Notes: generated by a model from the sequence alone, not told the origin. A DNA stretch of 64,000 nt from Endozoicomonas sp. 8E (GCF_032883915.1 NZ_CP120717.1:1308501-1372500), one strand, 5' to 3'; shown: positions 1 to 8,860, counted from the stretch's first letter. Made by a program: numbers and translations.

Positions 1-993
1 GAAGACCTGGTTCAGCGTTCTCTGGAGCCGTGCCGTCTGGCTGTTAAGGACTCTGACCTGGATCTGTCTGACATCGACGAAGTCATTCTGGTAGGCGGAC
101 AAACCCGTATGCCAATGGTTCAGGAAAAGGTAGCTGAATTCTTCGGCAAGGAGCCTCGTAAAGATGTGAACCCTGACGAAGCGGTAGCCATGGGTGCTTC
201 CATCCAGGGTGCGGTATTGGCAGGTGACGTTAAAGACGTGCTGCTGCTGGATGTCACTCCACTGACTCTGGGTATCGAAACAATGGGTGGTGTTATGACA
301 GCCCTGATCGAAAAGAACACCACGATTCCGACCAAAAAGTCTCAGGTGTTCTCTACCGCTGATGACAACCAGAGTGCTGTAACCATTCATGTTTGTCAGG
401 GTGAGCGTAAGCAGGCTTCTGCCAACAAGTCTCTGGGACGTTTTGACCTGTCTGACATTCCACCGGCCCCACGTGGCATGCCTCAGATTGAAGTCAGCTT
501 TGACCTGGACGCTAACGGCATCCTGAACGTTTCTGCCAAAGACAAGGCCACTGGTAAAGAGCAATCCATCGTGATTAAGGCTTCTTCCGGCCTGTCTGAC
601 GATGAAATCGATCAAATGGTTCAGGACGCTGAAGCGAACGCGGCTGAAGACAAGAAGTTCGAAGAGCTGGCGGCTGTTCGTAATACCGGCGATGGTCTGG
701 TACACGCTACCCGCAAGACTCTGGAAGAAGCCGGTGATAAGGCCACTGAAGAAGAGAAGAGTGCGATCAACGAAGCTCTGACTGCTCTGGAAGAGGCGCT
801 GAAGGGTGACGACAAGGATCTGATTGAAGAGAAGTCCAAGGCACTGTCTGAAGCTTCTTCCGGTCTGGTTCAGAAGATGTACGCTGAAGCACAGCAGCCT
901 GGTGCTGAAGGTGCTCAGGAAGCTGAATCTTCTTCCGCTGCGGACGACGCTGTAGATGCTGAGTTCGAAGAAGTGAAAGAAGACAAGAAGTAA
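1..993 (+). CDS. dnaK: Chaperone DnaK (Hsp70), C-terminal part
   Basis: The reading frame is open from the first base, so the 5' end lies outside the window; 330 codons are present. DnaK is the ATP-dependent cytosolic Hsp70 that works with DnaJ and GrpE. The segment begins near the end of the nucleotide-binding domain ([11 protein letters not shown], then [10 protein letters not shown]), continues through the linker and substrate-binding domain ([15 protein letters not shown]), and ends in the helical lid and an acidic tail [10 protein letters not shown] typical of bacterial DnaK. A strong hairpin terminator follows and dnaJ lies 205 bp downstream, the usual dnaK-dnaJ order. Confidence 0.98.
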   Translation, partial: EDLVQRSLEPCRLAVKDSDLDLSDIDEVILVGGQTRMPMVQEKVAEFFGKEPRKDVNPDEAVAMGASIQGAVLAGDVKDVLLLDVTPLTLGIETMGGVMTALIEKNTTIPTKKSQVFSTADDNQSAVTIHVCQGERKQASANKSLGRFDLSDIPPAPRGMPQIEVSFDLDANGILNVSAKDKATGKEQSIVIKASSGLSDDEIDQMVQDAEANAAEDKKFEELAAVRNTGDGLVHATRKTLEEAGDKATEEEKSAINEALTALEEALKGDDKDLIEEKSKALSEASSGLVQKMYAEAQQPGAEGAQEAESSSAADDAVDAEFEEVKEDKK

Positions 994-1028
994 GCCCATT
1001 CCGCGCTGCGGTATGAGTTGATTTGGCG

Positions 1029-1060
1029 GCGCGGGAGCTTTCTCCCGCGCTGTTGTGTTT
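1029..1060 (+). terminator. Rho-independent terminator of dnaK
   Basis: A perfect 9-bp stem, GCGCGGGAG / CTCCCGCGC, with a CTTT loop is followed by the T-rich stretch TGTTGTGTTT. It lies 36 bp after the dnaK stop codon and would reduce read-through into dnaJ. Confidence 0.85.
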
Positions 1061-1061
1061 A

Positions 1062-1132
1062 AGAGACTGTCTGAAAAGTTTCGCTGATTTTCCAAACAGT
1101 CTCTGGTTCAATAAATCGGGATCGATCCCGAT
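1062..1132. repeat. Inverted repeat plus 18-bp palindrome between dnaK and dnaJ
   Basis: AGAGACTGT at 1062-1070 is repeated inverted as ACAGTCTCT at 1096-1104, enclosing about 25 bp. Eleven bases further on, 1115-1132 is a perfect palindrome, ATCGGGATCGATCCCGAT. Together they form two consecutive foldback structures before dnaJ. They could be a small repetitive element or an RNA structure in the dnaJ leader; the sequence alone does not decide. Confidence 0.6.
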
Positions 1133-1198
1133 GTATGAAAGCGATTTGGATTATTTCGGTCAGGTGATCTGACGGAACCTGACCACAGGGTGTTACTG

Positions 1199-2338
1199 AT
1201 GGCAAAACGTGATTTTTACGAAGTACTGGGCGTAGAAAAGGGAGCCTCTGACAAGGAGATCAAGAAGGCCTATCGCCGTATGGCTATGAAGTTTCACCCT
1301 GACCGTAACCCTGATGACAAAGAGGCAGAAGGGAATTTCAAGGAAGTCAACGAGGCTTTCGAAATCCTCTCTGATGATCAAAAGCGTGCCGCCTACGACC
1401 AGTACGGTCATGCCGGTGTCGATCCTAATATGGGTGGCATGGGTGGAGCTGGCGGCTTTGGTGGAGCTGGCGGTTTTGGTGACGTCTTCGGTGATGTTTT
1501 TGGAGACATCTTTGGTGGTGGCCATTCCCGCAGTTCTGTCCAGCGCGGTGCTGATCTTCGCTACCAGCTAGAGCTGAGTCTGGAAGAGGCGGTTAAGGGG
1601 ACTACCAAAAAAATCAAGATTCCTTCCCTGGTTATCTGTAATTCCTGTGATGGTACTGGTGCCAAAAAAGGGACTTCTCCTGTTACCTGTAGCACCTGTG
1701 GTGGTGTGGGCCAGGTGCGCATGCAGCAGGGCTTCTTCTCTGTTCAGCAGACCTGTCCGGACTGTCACGGCACCGGCAAGATGATTAAAGACCCTTGTCT
1801 CGAGTGTCATGGTGAAGGTCGTGTTCAGGAATATAAGACACTGTCTGTAAAAATTCCTGCTGGAGTCGATACGGGTGATCGTATTCGTCTGGCTGGTGAA
1901 GGTGAAGCGGGCTTCAATGGTGGTCCAGCCGGTGATCTCTACGTTCAGGTCAGTGTCGCAGATCATCCGATCTTTCAGCGTGATGGCAAGCACCTCTACT
2001 GTGAAGTGCCTATTACCTTTGTTGATGCAGCCCTCGGTGGCGAACTGGAAGTTCCGACCCTCGACGGTCGGGTAAAACTCAAGATTCCAAAAGAAACCCA
2101 GACTGGCAAGTTGTTCCGTCTGCGCGATAAAGGCGTCACACCGGTGCGTGGCGGTAGTCGTGGAGACCTGATGTGTCGTGTTGTGGTAGAAACGCCGGTG
2201 CATCTGACTGAGCGCCAGAAAGAGCTGATGGAAGAGTTGAAGGAAACGTTTGCTGCCGAAGGGGAGCATCGTCAGTCTCCTAAGAAAACCTCTTTCTTTG
2301 AAGGGGTCAAAAAGTTCTTCGACGATATGGGCAAGTGA
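1199..2338 (+). CDS. dnaJ: Co-chaperone DnaJ (Hsp40)
   Basis: A 379-residue class I J-protein, close to the usual 375-380. The N-terminal J domain carries the HPD motif (about residue 35) that stimulates the DnaK ATPase. A Gly/Phe-rich linker follows (repeated GGAGGFG and DVFGD units, residues 75-110). Four CXXCXGXG zinc-binding repeats come next ([32 protein letters not shown]), then the C-terminal substrate-binding domains. The ATG at 1199 is chosen because it begins [12 protein letters not shown], the family N-terminus; a GTG nine bases upstream is in frame. It ends at a terminator, so dnaK-dnaJ close one transcription unit. Confidence 0.98.
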   Translation: MAKRDFYEVLGVEKGASDKEIKKAYRRMAMKFHPDRNPDDKEAEGNFKEVNEAFEILSDDQKRAAYDQYGHAGVDPNMGGMGGAGGFGGAGGFGDVFGDVFGDIFGGGHSRSSVQRGADLRYQLELSLEEAVKGTTKKIKIPSLVICNSCDGTGAKKGTSPVTCSTCGGVGQVRMQQGFFSVQQTCPDCHGTGKMIKDPCLECHGEGRVQEYKTLSVKIPAGVDTGDRIRLAGEGEAGFNGGPAGDLYVQVSVADHPIFQRDGKHLYCEVPITFVDAALGGELEVPTLDGRVKLKIPKETQTGKLFRLRDKGVTPVRGGSRGDLMCRVVVETPVHLTERQKELMEELKETFAAEGEHRQSPKKTSFFEGVKKFFDDMGK

Positions 2339-2359
2339 TCGGTCAGTCAGAATGGAAAA

Positions 2360-2391
2360 TAAAAAAAGTGGCTTCAATGCCACTTTTTTTA
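2360..2391. terminator. Terminator of dnaJ, probably bidirectional
   Basis: A-rich run, stem AGTGGC / GCCACT with loop TTCAAT, then a run of seven T. The flanking A and T runs mean it can act for dnaJ on the plus strand and for the converging transglutaminase-like gene on the minus strand. Confidence 0.85.
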
Positions 2392-2408
2392 TGTCCAGCG
2401 TTGTTCAA

Positions 2409-3824
2409 TTATTGCGCAGGCTTACAGAAATATTTCTCGTACTCGCTAAGAAAGTATTGATGATTGAAGTACTCTGTGGTCATGGCTCCCAGCGCTTCGT
2501 TTCTGTCTCTGAACGGGTTTTTGTAAGCCAGTTCTTTCTGTTCCAGAAGATCCCAGTAATCAGGGTTCGGAGTATCGGTATCATCGTCAAAGTTTGTTAT
2601 GTCAATATAGGAGAAAATCAGGCGATCTTCTTCTGCAATGACGACAGTATTCCAGGCATGTGTTTTGTGTGTTGAAAACAATCTGTTGGTCAGGTAGACA
2701 TTTGTCAGTACGTCAGGAAACAGTTGTTTTAGTTGAGCAAAAACAACCATTCCCAATGCCGTATATTTATCACAGTCGCCAATCTCCCTTCGCCAATATT
2801 CAGCCAGTGAGCACCCTTTTGGGAAAGTCATCTCCAGCTCGCCTTCATCGACATTCTCGTAGTGAAGCTTTTGTGAAACAATATGAGCTGTCAGATAGAG
2901 CAAATTATAGATAGTTGGTTTTTTTACATATTTGGCTATGTTTTCAACGTACTTGAAAATTTCCACCTGGTCGTCCATTGAAAAAAAACTCATACGGCTA
3001 TGCAGCAATAAGGAGTTAAGCCGGAAAAATAAAGCTTTTGGTAGAGGGACAGGATCTTTTTTACTGTGGTAACCCGTCAGATTACCGATGTACTCAAATT
3101 CAAGATGATTTGAGGGGTATACACTGCAGGTTGGCTGGTCTGAGATTAGGGTCGGGTAGGTGCTCAGTTCAATGCCACGGAAGTAGAGAGAAGTTGCATC
3201 AGTCATCGTTATGTTTTTGCTCATGGCTTCATGAAGAAAATCTGTAGGCACTTTTGAAGAGTAGAGTTTTTTTAATTCAAATGGTGAGCGGGTGATTCCT
3301 TTGTATCCAGGCAGATCTTTTGTCGTCAACCCTTTTTCGAATGTTTCATGAAGATAGCTCCGATCAGAGTCCGAGGCGATATACAGGCCGTTCTTGTTTA
3401 AGGGCTCTGCAAGATTGGGAGGTATTCCATGTTTAATGTAAGAAATGATTGAGCTGGAAGAATCAACTCCTGCATCGATATAGCTATTAGCCGTTTGGGG
3501 TGTTATTCCTGCCTCGAGAATATCTGCTATAAAAAATGGTTTGGAAATGACTGAGGGATGAAACGTGGCAGCAGTGTCCGGAGTAATGTTGAGATAGGTA
3601 TAGTAGTCAATCATATTCAAACTGCTTGTTAGAGCATCTTGAGCAAAAAGGTGGACTTCTTCTGGTGTGGTTTCTGCCTCTATGAGGTTCTCAATATCAT
3701 ATTCGACTAGCCCCGCGTTCAAGAAAGCCTGTTTTTTTTGTTCTGTAATATCAGCTCTGGCGCAGAAGCTTGTCATTATCAGCAGCGCAGTGATCAGTAT
3801 TATGGCACGGTTTGCAATGTTCAT
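2409..3824 (-). CDS. Secreted transglutaminase-like cysteine enzyme, copy 1
   Basis: A 471-residue protein with a signal peptide ending CARA|D (type I cleavage at about residue 24), so it is predicted to be exported. The N-terminal half has short helical segments resembling repeats (for example PEEVHLFAQ, TPDTAATFHP, TPQTANSYID). The C-terminal third carries a transglutaminase/papain-fold triad in order: Cys351 in GDCDKY, His389 in HAWNTV and Asp408 in YIDITNFD. I infer thiol chemistry (protease, amidase or transglutaminase); substrate unknown. It is the first of a minus-strand array with copies at 4126-5571, 7984-8430 and a remnant at 9785-9860. It converges with dnaJ on a shared terminator. 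The exact family is not certain. Confidence 0.75.
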   Translation of the reverse strand: MNIANRAIILITALLIMTSFCARADITEQKKQAFLNAGLVEYDIENLIEAETTPEEVHLFAQDALTSSLNMIDYYTYLNITPDTAATFHPSVISKPFFIADILEAGITPQTANSYIDAGVDSSSSIISYIKHGIPPNLAEPLNKNGLYIASDSDRSYLHETFEKGLTTKDLPGYKGITRSPFELKKLYSSKVPTDFLHEAMSKNITMTDATSLYFRGIELSTYPTLISDQPTCSVYPSNHLEFEYIGNLTGYHSKKDPVPLPKALFFRLNSLLLHSRMSFFSMDDQVEIFKYVENIAKYVKKPTIYNLLYLTAHIVSQKLHYENVDEGELEMTFPKGCSLAEYWRREIGDCDKYTALGMVVFAQLKQLFPDVLTNVYLTNRLFSTHKTHAWNTVVIAEEDRLIFSYIDITNFDDDTDTPNPDYWDLLEQKELAYKNPFRDRNEALGAMTTEYFNHQYFLSEYEKYFCKPAQ

Positions 3825-3867
3825 AGGTGTACTCCTTTAATGACAGAGTTAATGGTCCTCTAAGTAT

Positions 3868-3934
3868 TAGAGTTTCTGGAGAGCGAGAAGTTCCCCCCAG
3901 AGGGGGATATAGATGATTTACAGGTAAAGCCGAC
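3868..3934 (-). promoter_or_regulatory. Upstream box conserved in the transglutaminase-like array
   Basis: Upstream of copy 1 the plus strand reads TTAGAG..T..GGAGAG followed by GGGATATAGATGATTTACAGGTAA. The same series of words (TTAGAGTCTCGGGAGAG, GAAATATAG, TTAC.GGTAA) lies upstream of copies 2 and 3 and the remnant. Conservation outside the coding region suggests a shared promoter or regulator site, though simple co-duplication would also explain it. Confidence 0.45.
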
Positions 3935-4101
3935 CTAGCAGCCTGTCGGACTTAAGACTGTCCTACTGCGGTTGCAATAAATTGGTCTAAAAATCCCTGT
4001 TTCTTCGTCAAATAGCTCGCTATTCTCCTCAGAAACAGACATTTTTATCCTCAATTTCTTGCAATCCTCGCTACGGACGCTTAAGTCCGACAGGCTGCTA
4101 G
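3935..4101. mobile_element. 167-bp foldback MITE, copy 1
   Basis: Perfect 22-bp terminal inverted repeats, CTAGCAGCCTGTCGGACTTAAG at the left and its reverse complement at the right. The interior is also an imperfect palindrome, for example AAAAATCCCTGTTTCT against AGAAACAGACATTTTT. There is no coding capacity. The second copy, 21672-21838, has the same length and differs at one position that I can see (CAGACAT here, CAGAGAT there). Near-identity implies recent movement by a transposase encoded elsewhere. Confidence 0.85.
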
Positions 4102-4125
4102 CAGGCTCCTGGTATCATGTCCAGC

Positions 4126-5571
4126 CTAATTCCATTGCGGCGTACAAAAGTATTCTTTGTATTTGCTAAGAAAGTATTGCCTGTTGAAGTTCTCTGGGTA
4201 CATTGCTCCCAGTCCTTCGTTTTTGTTTCTGAATGGATCCGGGGGGTCGCCAACTGCCTCAAGCAGATAATGAGTGGCGTCAAGCAGTTGTATAAGAAAC
4301 AGGTGAATAAGATGTAGAATATAGGCATTACCGGGGTCGTAACTTGTTATGTCAATATACGTAATAATCAGGCGATCCTCTTCTGCAATGAAGACGGTAT
4401 TCCAAGAATGTCTGTTGTATTTTGCAAACAGTTCTCGGGTTAGGTAAACATTTGCCAGTACGTCAGGAAACAATTGTTTCAGTTGAGCAAAAACAACCAT
4501 CCCCAACGCCATATATTTATCGCAGTCGCCTATGCCCCTCCGCCAATACTCAGCGATTGAACAGCCTTTCGGGAAGGTAAGACTCAGCTCACCATAATCC
4601 ACTAATTCGTAGTGAATTTTGTCTGAAACAATTTGTGCGGTCAGGTAGAGCAAGCTATAGATCGTGGGTTGTTTTACATCTTTGGCCGCCTCTTCAACGT
4701 ACTTGAAAATTTCTGCTTGATCGTCTGTTGAAAAGTGGGGCATGTTTTGATGAGTATACATGGAGTTAAGATGGGAAAATAAAGCTTTTGGTAGAGGAAT
4801 AGGCTCTTTTTTACTCTGGTAGTCAACAAGATTACCCAGGTGTTCAAATTCAAGATGAGAAGTGGGATATACAGTGCAGGTATTTTGGTCAGAGATTAAA
4901 GTCGGGTAGGTGTCCAGGTCAATGTTGCGAAAGTAAAGAGACATTGCATCGTACAGCTTTATACCCTTACTTTTAGCTTTATGAAGAAAATCTGGGGGCA
5001 CTTTGGAAAAGTAGAGAACTTGTAATTCATCGATTGATACGGTGAGCCCACTGTATTGAGACAGGTTTTTTGCCGTTATCCACTGTTTAAATTCATCTTG
5101 AAGAGGGAACAGGTCAGTGCTCGTGATTGCGAAAAAGAGGTTTTCGTATAAAGCATTTGCAAGATCAGGGGATATTCCATTTTTGGCGTACCCTTTGATA
5201 AAGAAGGCCTGATTAACGCCGACTTCGAGGTATCTATTTGCCGTTTGGGGGCTTAACCCTGCCCGTAGAATTTCATTTATAAAAGCCGGTTCACCAGCCA
5301 CTTCAGGATGAAATGATGCAACGACTTCCGGAGTAATGTTGCGCTGGGTAAAACTGTGAATGTCATACGGGCTGACCATTGGGGCTTTTTGAGAAAAAAG
5401 AAAGACTTCTTCTGCCGTAGTTCCCACCTTTACAAGGCGCTCAATATCATAACCGTCCAGCATGTCTTTCAGGCAATGTTCTTTTTTTTGTTCTGTAATA
5501 TCAGCGTTGACGCATGAGCTTGTCGTTATGAGTAATGCAGCCATCAGCTTGATGGCATTTGTAATGTACAT
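4126..5571 (-). CDS. Secreted transglutaminase-like cysteine enzyme, copy 2
   Basis: A 481-residue paralogue of the 2409-3824 product, with a signal peptide ending CVNA|D and the same ITEQKK start to the mature protein. The candidate triad is conserved: Cys350 (GDCDKY), His388 (HSWNTV), Asp407 (YIDITSYD). After the triad it carries an insertion of about 10 residues relative to copy 1 (near HLIHLFLIQLLDATHYL) and then rejoins the common ending (QYFLSKYKEYFC). Its leader is about 120 bp longer than those of the other copies because a MITE-like element lies between its start codon and the conserved upstream box. Function as for copy 1. Confidence 0.75.
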   Translation of the reverse strand: MYITNAIKLMAALLITTSSCVNADITEQKKEHCLKDMLDGYDIERLVKVGTTAEEVFLFSQKAPMVSPYDIHSFTQRNITPEVVASFHPEVAGEPAFINEILRAGLSPQTANRYLEVGVNQAFFIKGYAKNGISPDLANALYENLFFAITSTDLFPLQDEFKQWITAKNLSQYSGLTVSIDELQVLYFSKVPPDFLHKAKSKGIKLYDAMSLYFRNIDLDTYPTLISDQNTCTVYPTSHLEFEHLGNLVDYQSKKEPIPLPKALFSHLNSMYTHQNMPHFSTDDQAEIFKYVEEAAKDVKQPTIYSLLYLTAQIVSDKIHYELVDYGELSLTFPKGCSIAEYWRRGIGDCDKYMALGMVVFAQLKQLFPDVLANVYLTRELFAKYNRHSWNTVFIAEEDRLIITYIDITSYDPGNAYILHLIHLFLIQLLDATHYLLEAVGDPPDPFRNKNEGLGAMYPENFNRQYFLSKYKEYFCTPQWN

Positions 5572-5611
5572 TGGCGTACTCCTTTACTGCCGGGTTCAAT
5601 AGTCCATTTAG

Positions 5612-5727
5612 ACCAATCGAACTTTCTAACTCCCTATTGTGCTGAAGATTTGAGCCTTAATCCTGCATTGGCGATCGTCGCCTTGTTCTAAGGCTCAAAT
5701 ATTCATGCTCATCACGGGAGTTAGAGA
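5612..5727. mobile_element. Shortened copy of the 161-bp MITE family in the leader of copy 2
   Basis: The left end ACCAATCGAACTTTCTAACT matches, inverted, the right end of the element at 47314-47474. Both contain GATTTGAGCCTTAA and GCGATCGTCGCC (or its complement). The right end here is GGGAGTTAGAGA. In paralogue copy 3 the start codon is about 40 bp from the conserved box; here the distance is about 164 bp, and this element accounts for the difference, which defines it as an insertion. Confidence 0.65.
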
Positions 5728-5737
5728 ACACTATTAC

Positions 5738-5806
5738 TATTAGAGTCTCGGGAGAGAGATTAGTTCCCCAGGAAGGGAAATATAGAAGCGTTACAGGTAA
5801 GGAAGG
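5738..5806 (-). promoter_or_regulatory. Upstream box of copy 2, displaced by the MITE
   Basis: Matches the box upstream of copies 1 and 3: TTAGAGTCTCGGGAGAG, then GGGAAATATAGAAG and TTACAGGTAA on the plus strand. It is now about 165 bp from the start codon instead of about 40. The rest of the gap up to 5936 (G run at about 5819-5826) has no recognisable gene. Confidence 0.45.
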
Positions 5807-5936
5807 CGGTAAAGATTGGGGGGGGGCGCAGCTCATCTATTTTCGAAGCCATTGCTCAGGCACAGATGCTGGAAGTTGTGTGAAGGGGAGATTTATTCAA
5901 AGCCCCCGAACAGGGTATTTTTGCCTGAGCCGGATT

Positions 5937-7574
5937 TCAGTTGTCCGGAAGATTTCTTTCTAATACTTCCAACATCATGTTGTTATCAGGATGCAATGCC
6001 TTTTGTTGTAATTCTTTGGCCAGTTCATAAAAACTATCTCCTGGCTTAGTTGTTTGAGACATATAATCAAGCATTATTTCACTTGATTTATCACAGACGT
6101 ACTGGCAAAACTCGGGTAATCTACCTTCGTCTAATAACCGGGTAAAGTAACTTCGCCGATCATCAGCCGAGAGATCAGTATATTCATGGATTTTTGAGGT
6201 ATCCGTTCCATTAAAAAAATGCGGAATTAACGTTGGGATTAGCCCAGTATATCTCAGGATATGGTCGGTGACTGCTCCGCATATCTTATCGAGTTCCAAA
6301 TGGGTATTCTCAGGGTCATACCAGAAATTATGTTTAGTTTTTCTGTCACATAATTCTATTTGCTCTTTGCTCATTGTTAACAGAGCCGATTTAACCTCTT
6401 GCATAAGGAATGGATTCAAATGAAATGCACCATTAGCTACTTTCCAGCGGCCTAAGAGTTTCGGGTTGCCTGTTGTTGGTATTTGATGACCACATCTGCC
6501 CAGTCCAAGGTAGGGTTTATTTAAGCATTGTGCAATATTAGCGGTGCTGGCTCCCGGTGCATAAATGGGGATGTTGGAAAAATAACAAACCAACTCAAAC
6601 AGTCGCTTTGGTAAAAAAGTAAATTCAAATACGGTGACCTTATCTATAAGTGATTTCTCAGTGGTAAAATCCAGAGAATAATTAGTTGAAAACTGTATAT
6701 TGCCAGTATCACTGAGTTCTTTTTTTTCTTTTTCAGGCAGGCTGATATTCTCGCTGTGTGGTGCAATAATAATGATAGGCTTATCGCCAAAACACGCTTT
6801 AGCGGCATTTGTGTAATTGTAATACTCATGTTTTGACATTCCCCAGGCATGATAAGAAAGGGCTAAATATATTTTATTTTCTTTGGCCGATTGCAATAAT
6901 TCGGTAAAAAATTGAGCTAGTTTATCAGTATCATAACCTTGTATTACTGGGTTTTGTAAGCTGTTAGCTATATCCCTTTTCATTAACTCTGGTGTTGACG
7001 CATCTTTATTGACCTCGTACGGATAAATGGGCAGATGATTTTCTTGGTTTTCCAGGGGCATTTCCCTTGTAGCTGCATTGAACCATCTGTAGTTAGTTAT
7101 TTGAAATAATGGAGCTTTTGTTGATGTTTTAAACGAGTCCCAAACGGTGTAAATTTGTAGTGTGTTTTTTGATAAAAGATGGGTTGGTATTCTCTCTTCT
7201 ATGATGTATGGAATACCAAATATCTTATCCGGTCTTATTTTTGGTGACGATAATTTGTGATCCCCATGAATGATAGATTCATCAATGTCACGCGCAGGTA
7301 AACCAGAAAGAAGATTTGGTAATTTATTGCTAAGAGTAGGTTCATAGCCAGAAAAGCGAACTAGATGTAAAGTGCCAGGAGAAAGTCTGACAAAATTTCT
7401 TAAGAATTCTATATACAGGTTTAAATTTCCATAACCCTGAGTACTTAGGCCACTTTCTACCAGAAAAACGATTTCTTTAACTTTTCCAGCTTTACTTTGT
7501 AAAGAGGTGATTCTATTCATAGATGATGCATGAATCGGTATCTGCCTGAAAAATCCTGAAGAAAAGATATCCAT
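5937..7574 (-). CDS. Large C-terminal part of a two-frame effector-like gene, function unknown
   Basis: A 545-residue soluble protein from ATG 7574, which has AAGGA six bases upstream; the frame is open slightly further. I do not recognise the family. A core from about residue 30 (VKEIVFLVESG) has the alternating strand and helix look of a Rossmann-type enzyme. A late segment (NIPIYAPGASTANIAQCL, then KPYLGLG) resembles the donor-binding loop of GT-B glycosyltransferases, which is suggestive only. There is no signal peptide or membrane segment. It overlaps the upstream frame (7517-7987) by about 58 bp, so the pair may be one gene broken by a frameshift or two coupled genes. Flanks on both sides are transglutaminase-like paralogues, so this segment was inserted into that array. 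Confidence 0.6.
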   Translation of the reverse strand: MDIFSSGFFRQIPIHASSMNRITSLQSKAGKVKEIVFLVESGLSTQGYGNLNLYIEFLRNFVRLSPGTLHLVRFSGYEPTLSNKLPNLLSGLPARDIDESIIHGDHKLSSPKIRPDKIFGIPYIIEERIPTHLLSKNTLQIYTVWDSFKTSTKAPLFQITNYRWFNAATREMPLENQENHLPIYPYEVNKDASTPELMKRDIANSLQNPVIQGYDTDKLAQFFTELLQSAKENKIYLALSYHAWGMSKHEYYNYTNAAKACFGDKPIIIIAPHSENISLPEKEKKELSDTGNIQFSTNYSLDFTTEKSLIDKVTVFEFTFLPKRLFELVCYFSNIPIYAPGASTANIAQCLNKPYLGLGRCGHQIPTTGNPKLLGRWKVANGAFHLNPFLMQEVKSALLTMSKEQIELCDRKTKHNFWYDPENTHLELDKICGAVTDHILRYTGLIPTLIPHFFNGTDTSKIHEYTDLSADDRRSYFTRLLDEGRLPEFCQYVCDKSSEIMLDYMSQTTKPGDSFYELAKELQQKALHPDNNMMLEVLERNLPDN

Positions 7575-7987
7575 TGCTTGTCCTTTGGTATCAAACAACC
7601 AACTTGCTGGAGAGCACTACTTTCGATAATAGAAGACTCTTTACTGTTTTTTACCTTTTTTGGAAGTACCTCTGCGGACGAACTTTCATAAGCTGTTCTT
7701 TTTTGATCATGCCATGTAATTCCTTCATTAGTTGAAACATAATAATGCTCTAGTTTAGTCGGGGGCTCAGGAAAAGATTTCTCCGGGGTATTTTCCGGTT
7801 TGTGTACTTGGTTTATGACAGAAGTTGCACAAATATCATTCTTAAAGGTTCTGCTTATATTATGGCTTTCCTGACTGGCAAAGGTATCAGTAGTAGTCTG
7901 GTCACCTTCTTCTACTTTAATTGTTTTTTCTTGTGTTAGCAGTTCACTGGTAAGTCTGGGTTGAACTGGAAAATGACTATTAATCAT
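7517..7987 (-). CDS. Ser/Thr/Glu-rich N-terminal frame of the same effector-like gene
   Basis: 156 codons from ATG 7987, preceded by an excellent ribosome-binding site (GGAGG, six-base gap); longer starts lack one. The product is polar and probably disordered (MINSHFPVQPRLTSELLTQ, then many S, T, E and K), the usual character of secretion-signal and chaperone-binding regions of injected effectors. It ends in HHL 58 bp after the downstream start. Near 7544-7560 the minus strand has a GGATTTTTCAGG run: one extra T would join this frame to the 545-codon frame into a protein of about 690 residues. No classic slippery heptamer is present, so mutation or two coupled genes are likelier than programmed frameshifting. 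Confidence 0.55.
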   Translation of the reverse strand: MINSHFPVQPRLTSELLTQEKTIKVEEGDQTTTDTFASQESHNISRTFKNDICATSVINQVHKPENTPEKSFPEPPTKLEHYYVSTNEGITWHDQKRTAYESSSAEVLPKKVKNSKESSIIESSALQQVGCLIPKDKQWISFLQDFSGRYRFMHHL

Positions 7988-8430
7988 AATGTACCTCCGA
8001 ACCAATTTCCCGTTACTGGCTGAGAAAGCGTTAATAGCTGTATTTCGCTCTGTCGTGTTGATAACTGCCCAATTAGCCAGAAATAGACGATTCCATTCGC
8101 CGTTTGGGGGCTTAACCCTGCCTGTAGAATCTTATCTATAAAAATAGGGTCATCAGCCGCTTCAGGATGAAACGATGCAACGACTTCAGGGGTAATGTTG
8201 AGCTGGGTAAAGCTGTGATTCTCATCAGGATTGATCATTGGGGCTTTTTGAGAAAAAAGAAAGACTTCTTCTGCCGTGGTTCCTACCTCTGTGAGGCGCT
8301 CAATATCATAACCGGCCAGTGCGTCGTTCAGGCAATGTTCTTCTTGTTCTGTAATATCAGCGTTGACACAAAAACTCATCGTTATGAGTAATGCAAATAT
8401 CAGCTTGATGGCATGGCTTGTAATGTTCAT
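7984..8430 (-). pseudogene. Truncated transglutaminase-like copy 3
   Basis: The first 110 or so residues align closely with copies 1 and 2: signal peptide ending CVNA|D, then DITEQEEHCL and GLSPQTAN. The match then stops abruptly, and about 36 unrelated residues follow before a stop that overlaps the start of the downstream effector-like frame. The catalytic third is missing, so no triad remains. It is the left-over 5' end of a gene cut by insertion of the 5.9-8.1 kb module. A short exported peptide could still be made. Its start and leader match those of the other copies. Confidence 0.8.
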
Positions 8431-8467
8431 TAACGTAATCCTTTACTCTCGGGTTCAAGTGCCAATA

Positions 8468-8545
8468 TTACTTTAGAGTCTCGGGAGAGTGATTAGTTCC
8501 ACCGGGAGAGAAATATAGGAGAATTACGGGTAAAGAGGCCGGGTG
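8468..8545 (-). promoter_or_regulatory. Upstream box of truncated copy 3
   Basis: On the plus strand: TTTAGAGTCTCGGGAGAG, GAGAAATATAGGAG, TTACGGGTAAAG, in the same order and about 40 bp from the start codon, as in copy 1. It is conserved although the gene is truncated. Confidence 0.45.
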
Positions 8546-8641
8546 AGATTACAAGCAGCAGGCTCTGCCCGGAATGCTACGTGGGGTGGCCGCTTTATTC
8601 GGAGTGGGGGGCCTGACCATTCGCCTGCTCTCTTCAGTCTC

Positions 8642-8790
8642 CATTCAAGCCAGCCCTTTTTGGCTATTCCATAGGCTTCTGTCAGTATTTCATCAGTCTT
8701 GGAGTCAAGGCTTGGATTCCTTTTTATGTGCTGCTCGTTATCATACTTTGATCTTCCTTTGGGGCACCATTTCCGCAGCAGGTGTGCTAT
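8642..8790 (+). pseudogene. Decayed fragment resembling the N-terminus of the ChaA antiporter gene
   Basis: Bases 8735-8762 match 10213-10240 inside chaA at 24 of 28 positions, all four differences being transitions. Translation of that frame gives WIPFYVLLVIIL-stop-SSFG, against WVSAG..LFVVMLWSSFG in chaA, with TGA replacing TGG. Both places also lie just beyond a transglutaminase-like leader, so one duplication carrying leader plus chaA, followed by decay, explains the region. The fragment has no intact start. The rest of 8546-8860 shows no other gene. Confidence 0.4.
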
Positions 8791-8860
8791 ACCGTTTTTA
8801 GCAACGCTGGCGAAAAATCAAACGGGTTCGAGGGCAGGAAGAAGTTAACCGGAGAAAATT

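Noticed and set aside
3779-3824. Lipoprotein signal in the transglutaminase-like proteins
   Set aside because: A Cys occurs at the end of the hydrophobic segment (TSFCARA), but the preceding residues do not fit a lipobox, while A-R-A|D and V-N-A|D fit signal peptidase I.
7544-7560. Programmed -1 frameshift in the two-frame effector-like gene
   Set aside because: The GGATTTTTCAGG run does not form an X-XXY-YYZ heptamer in the zero frame and no downstream pseudoknot is evident.
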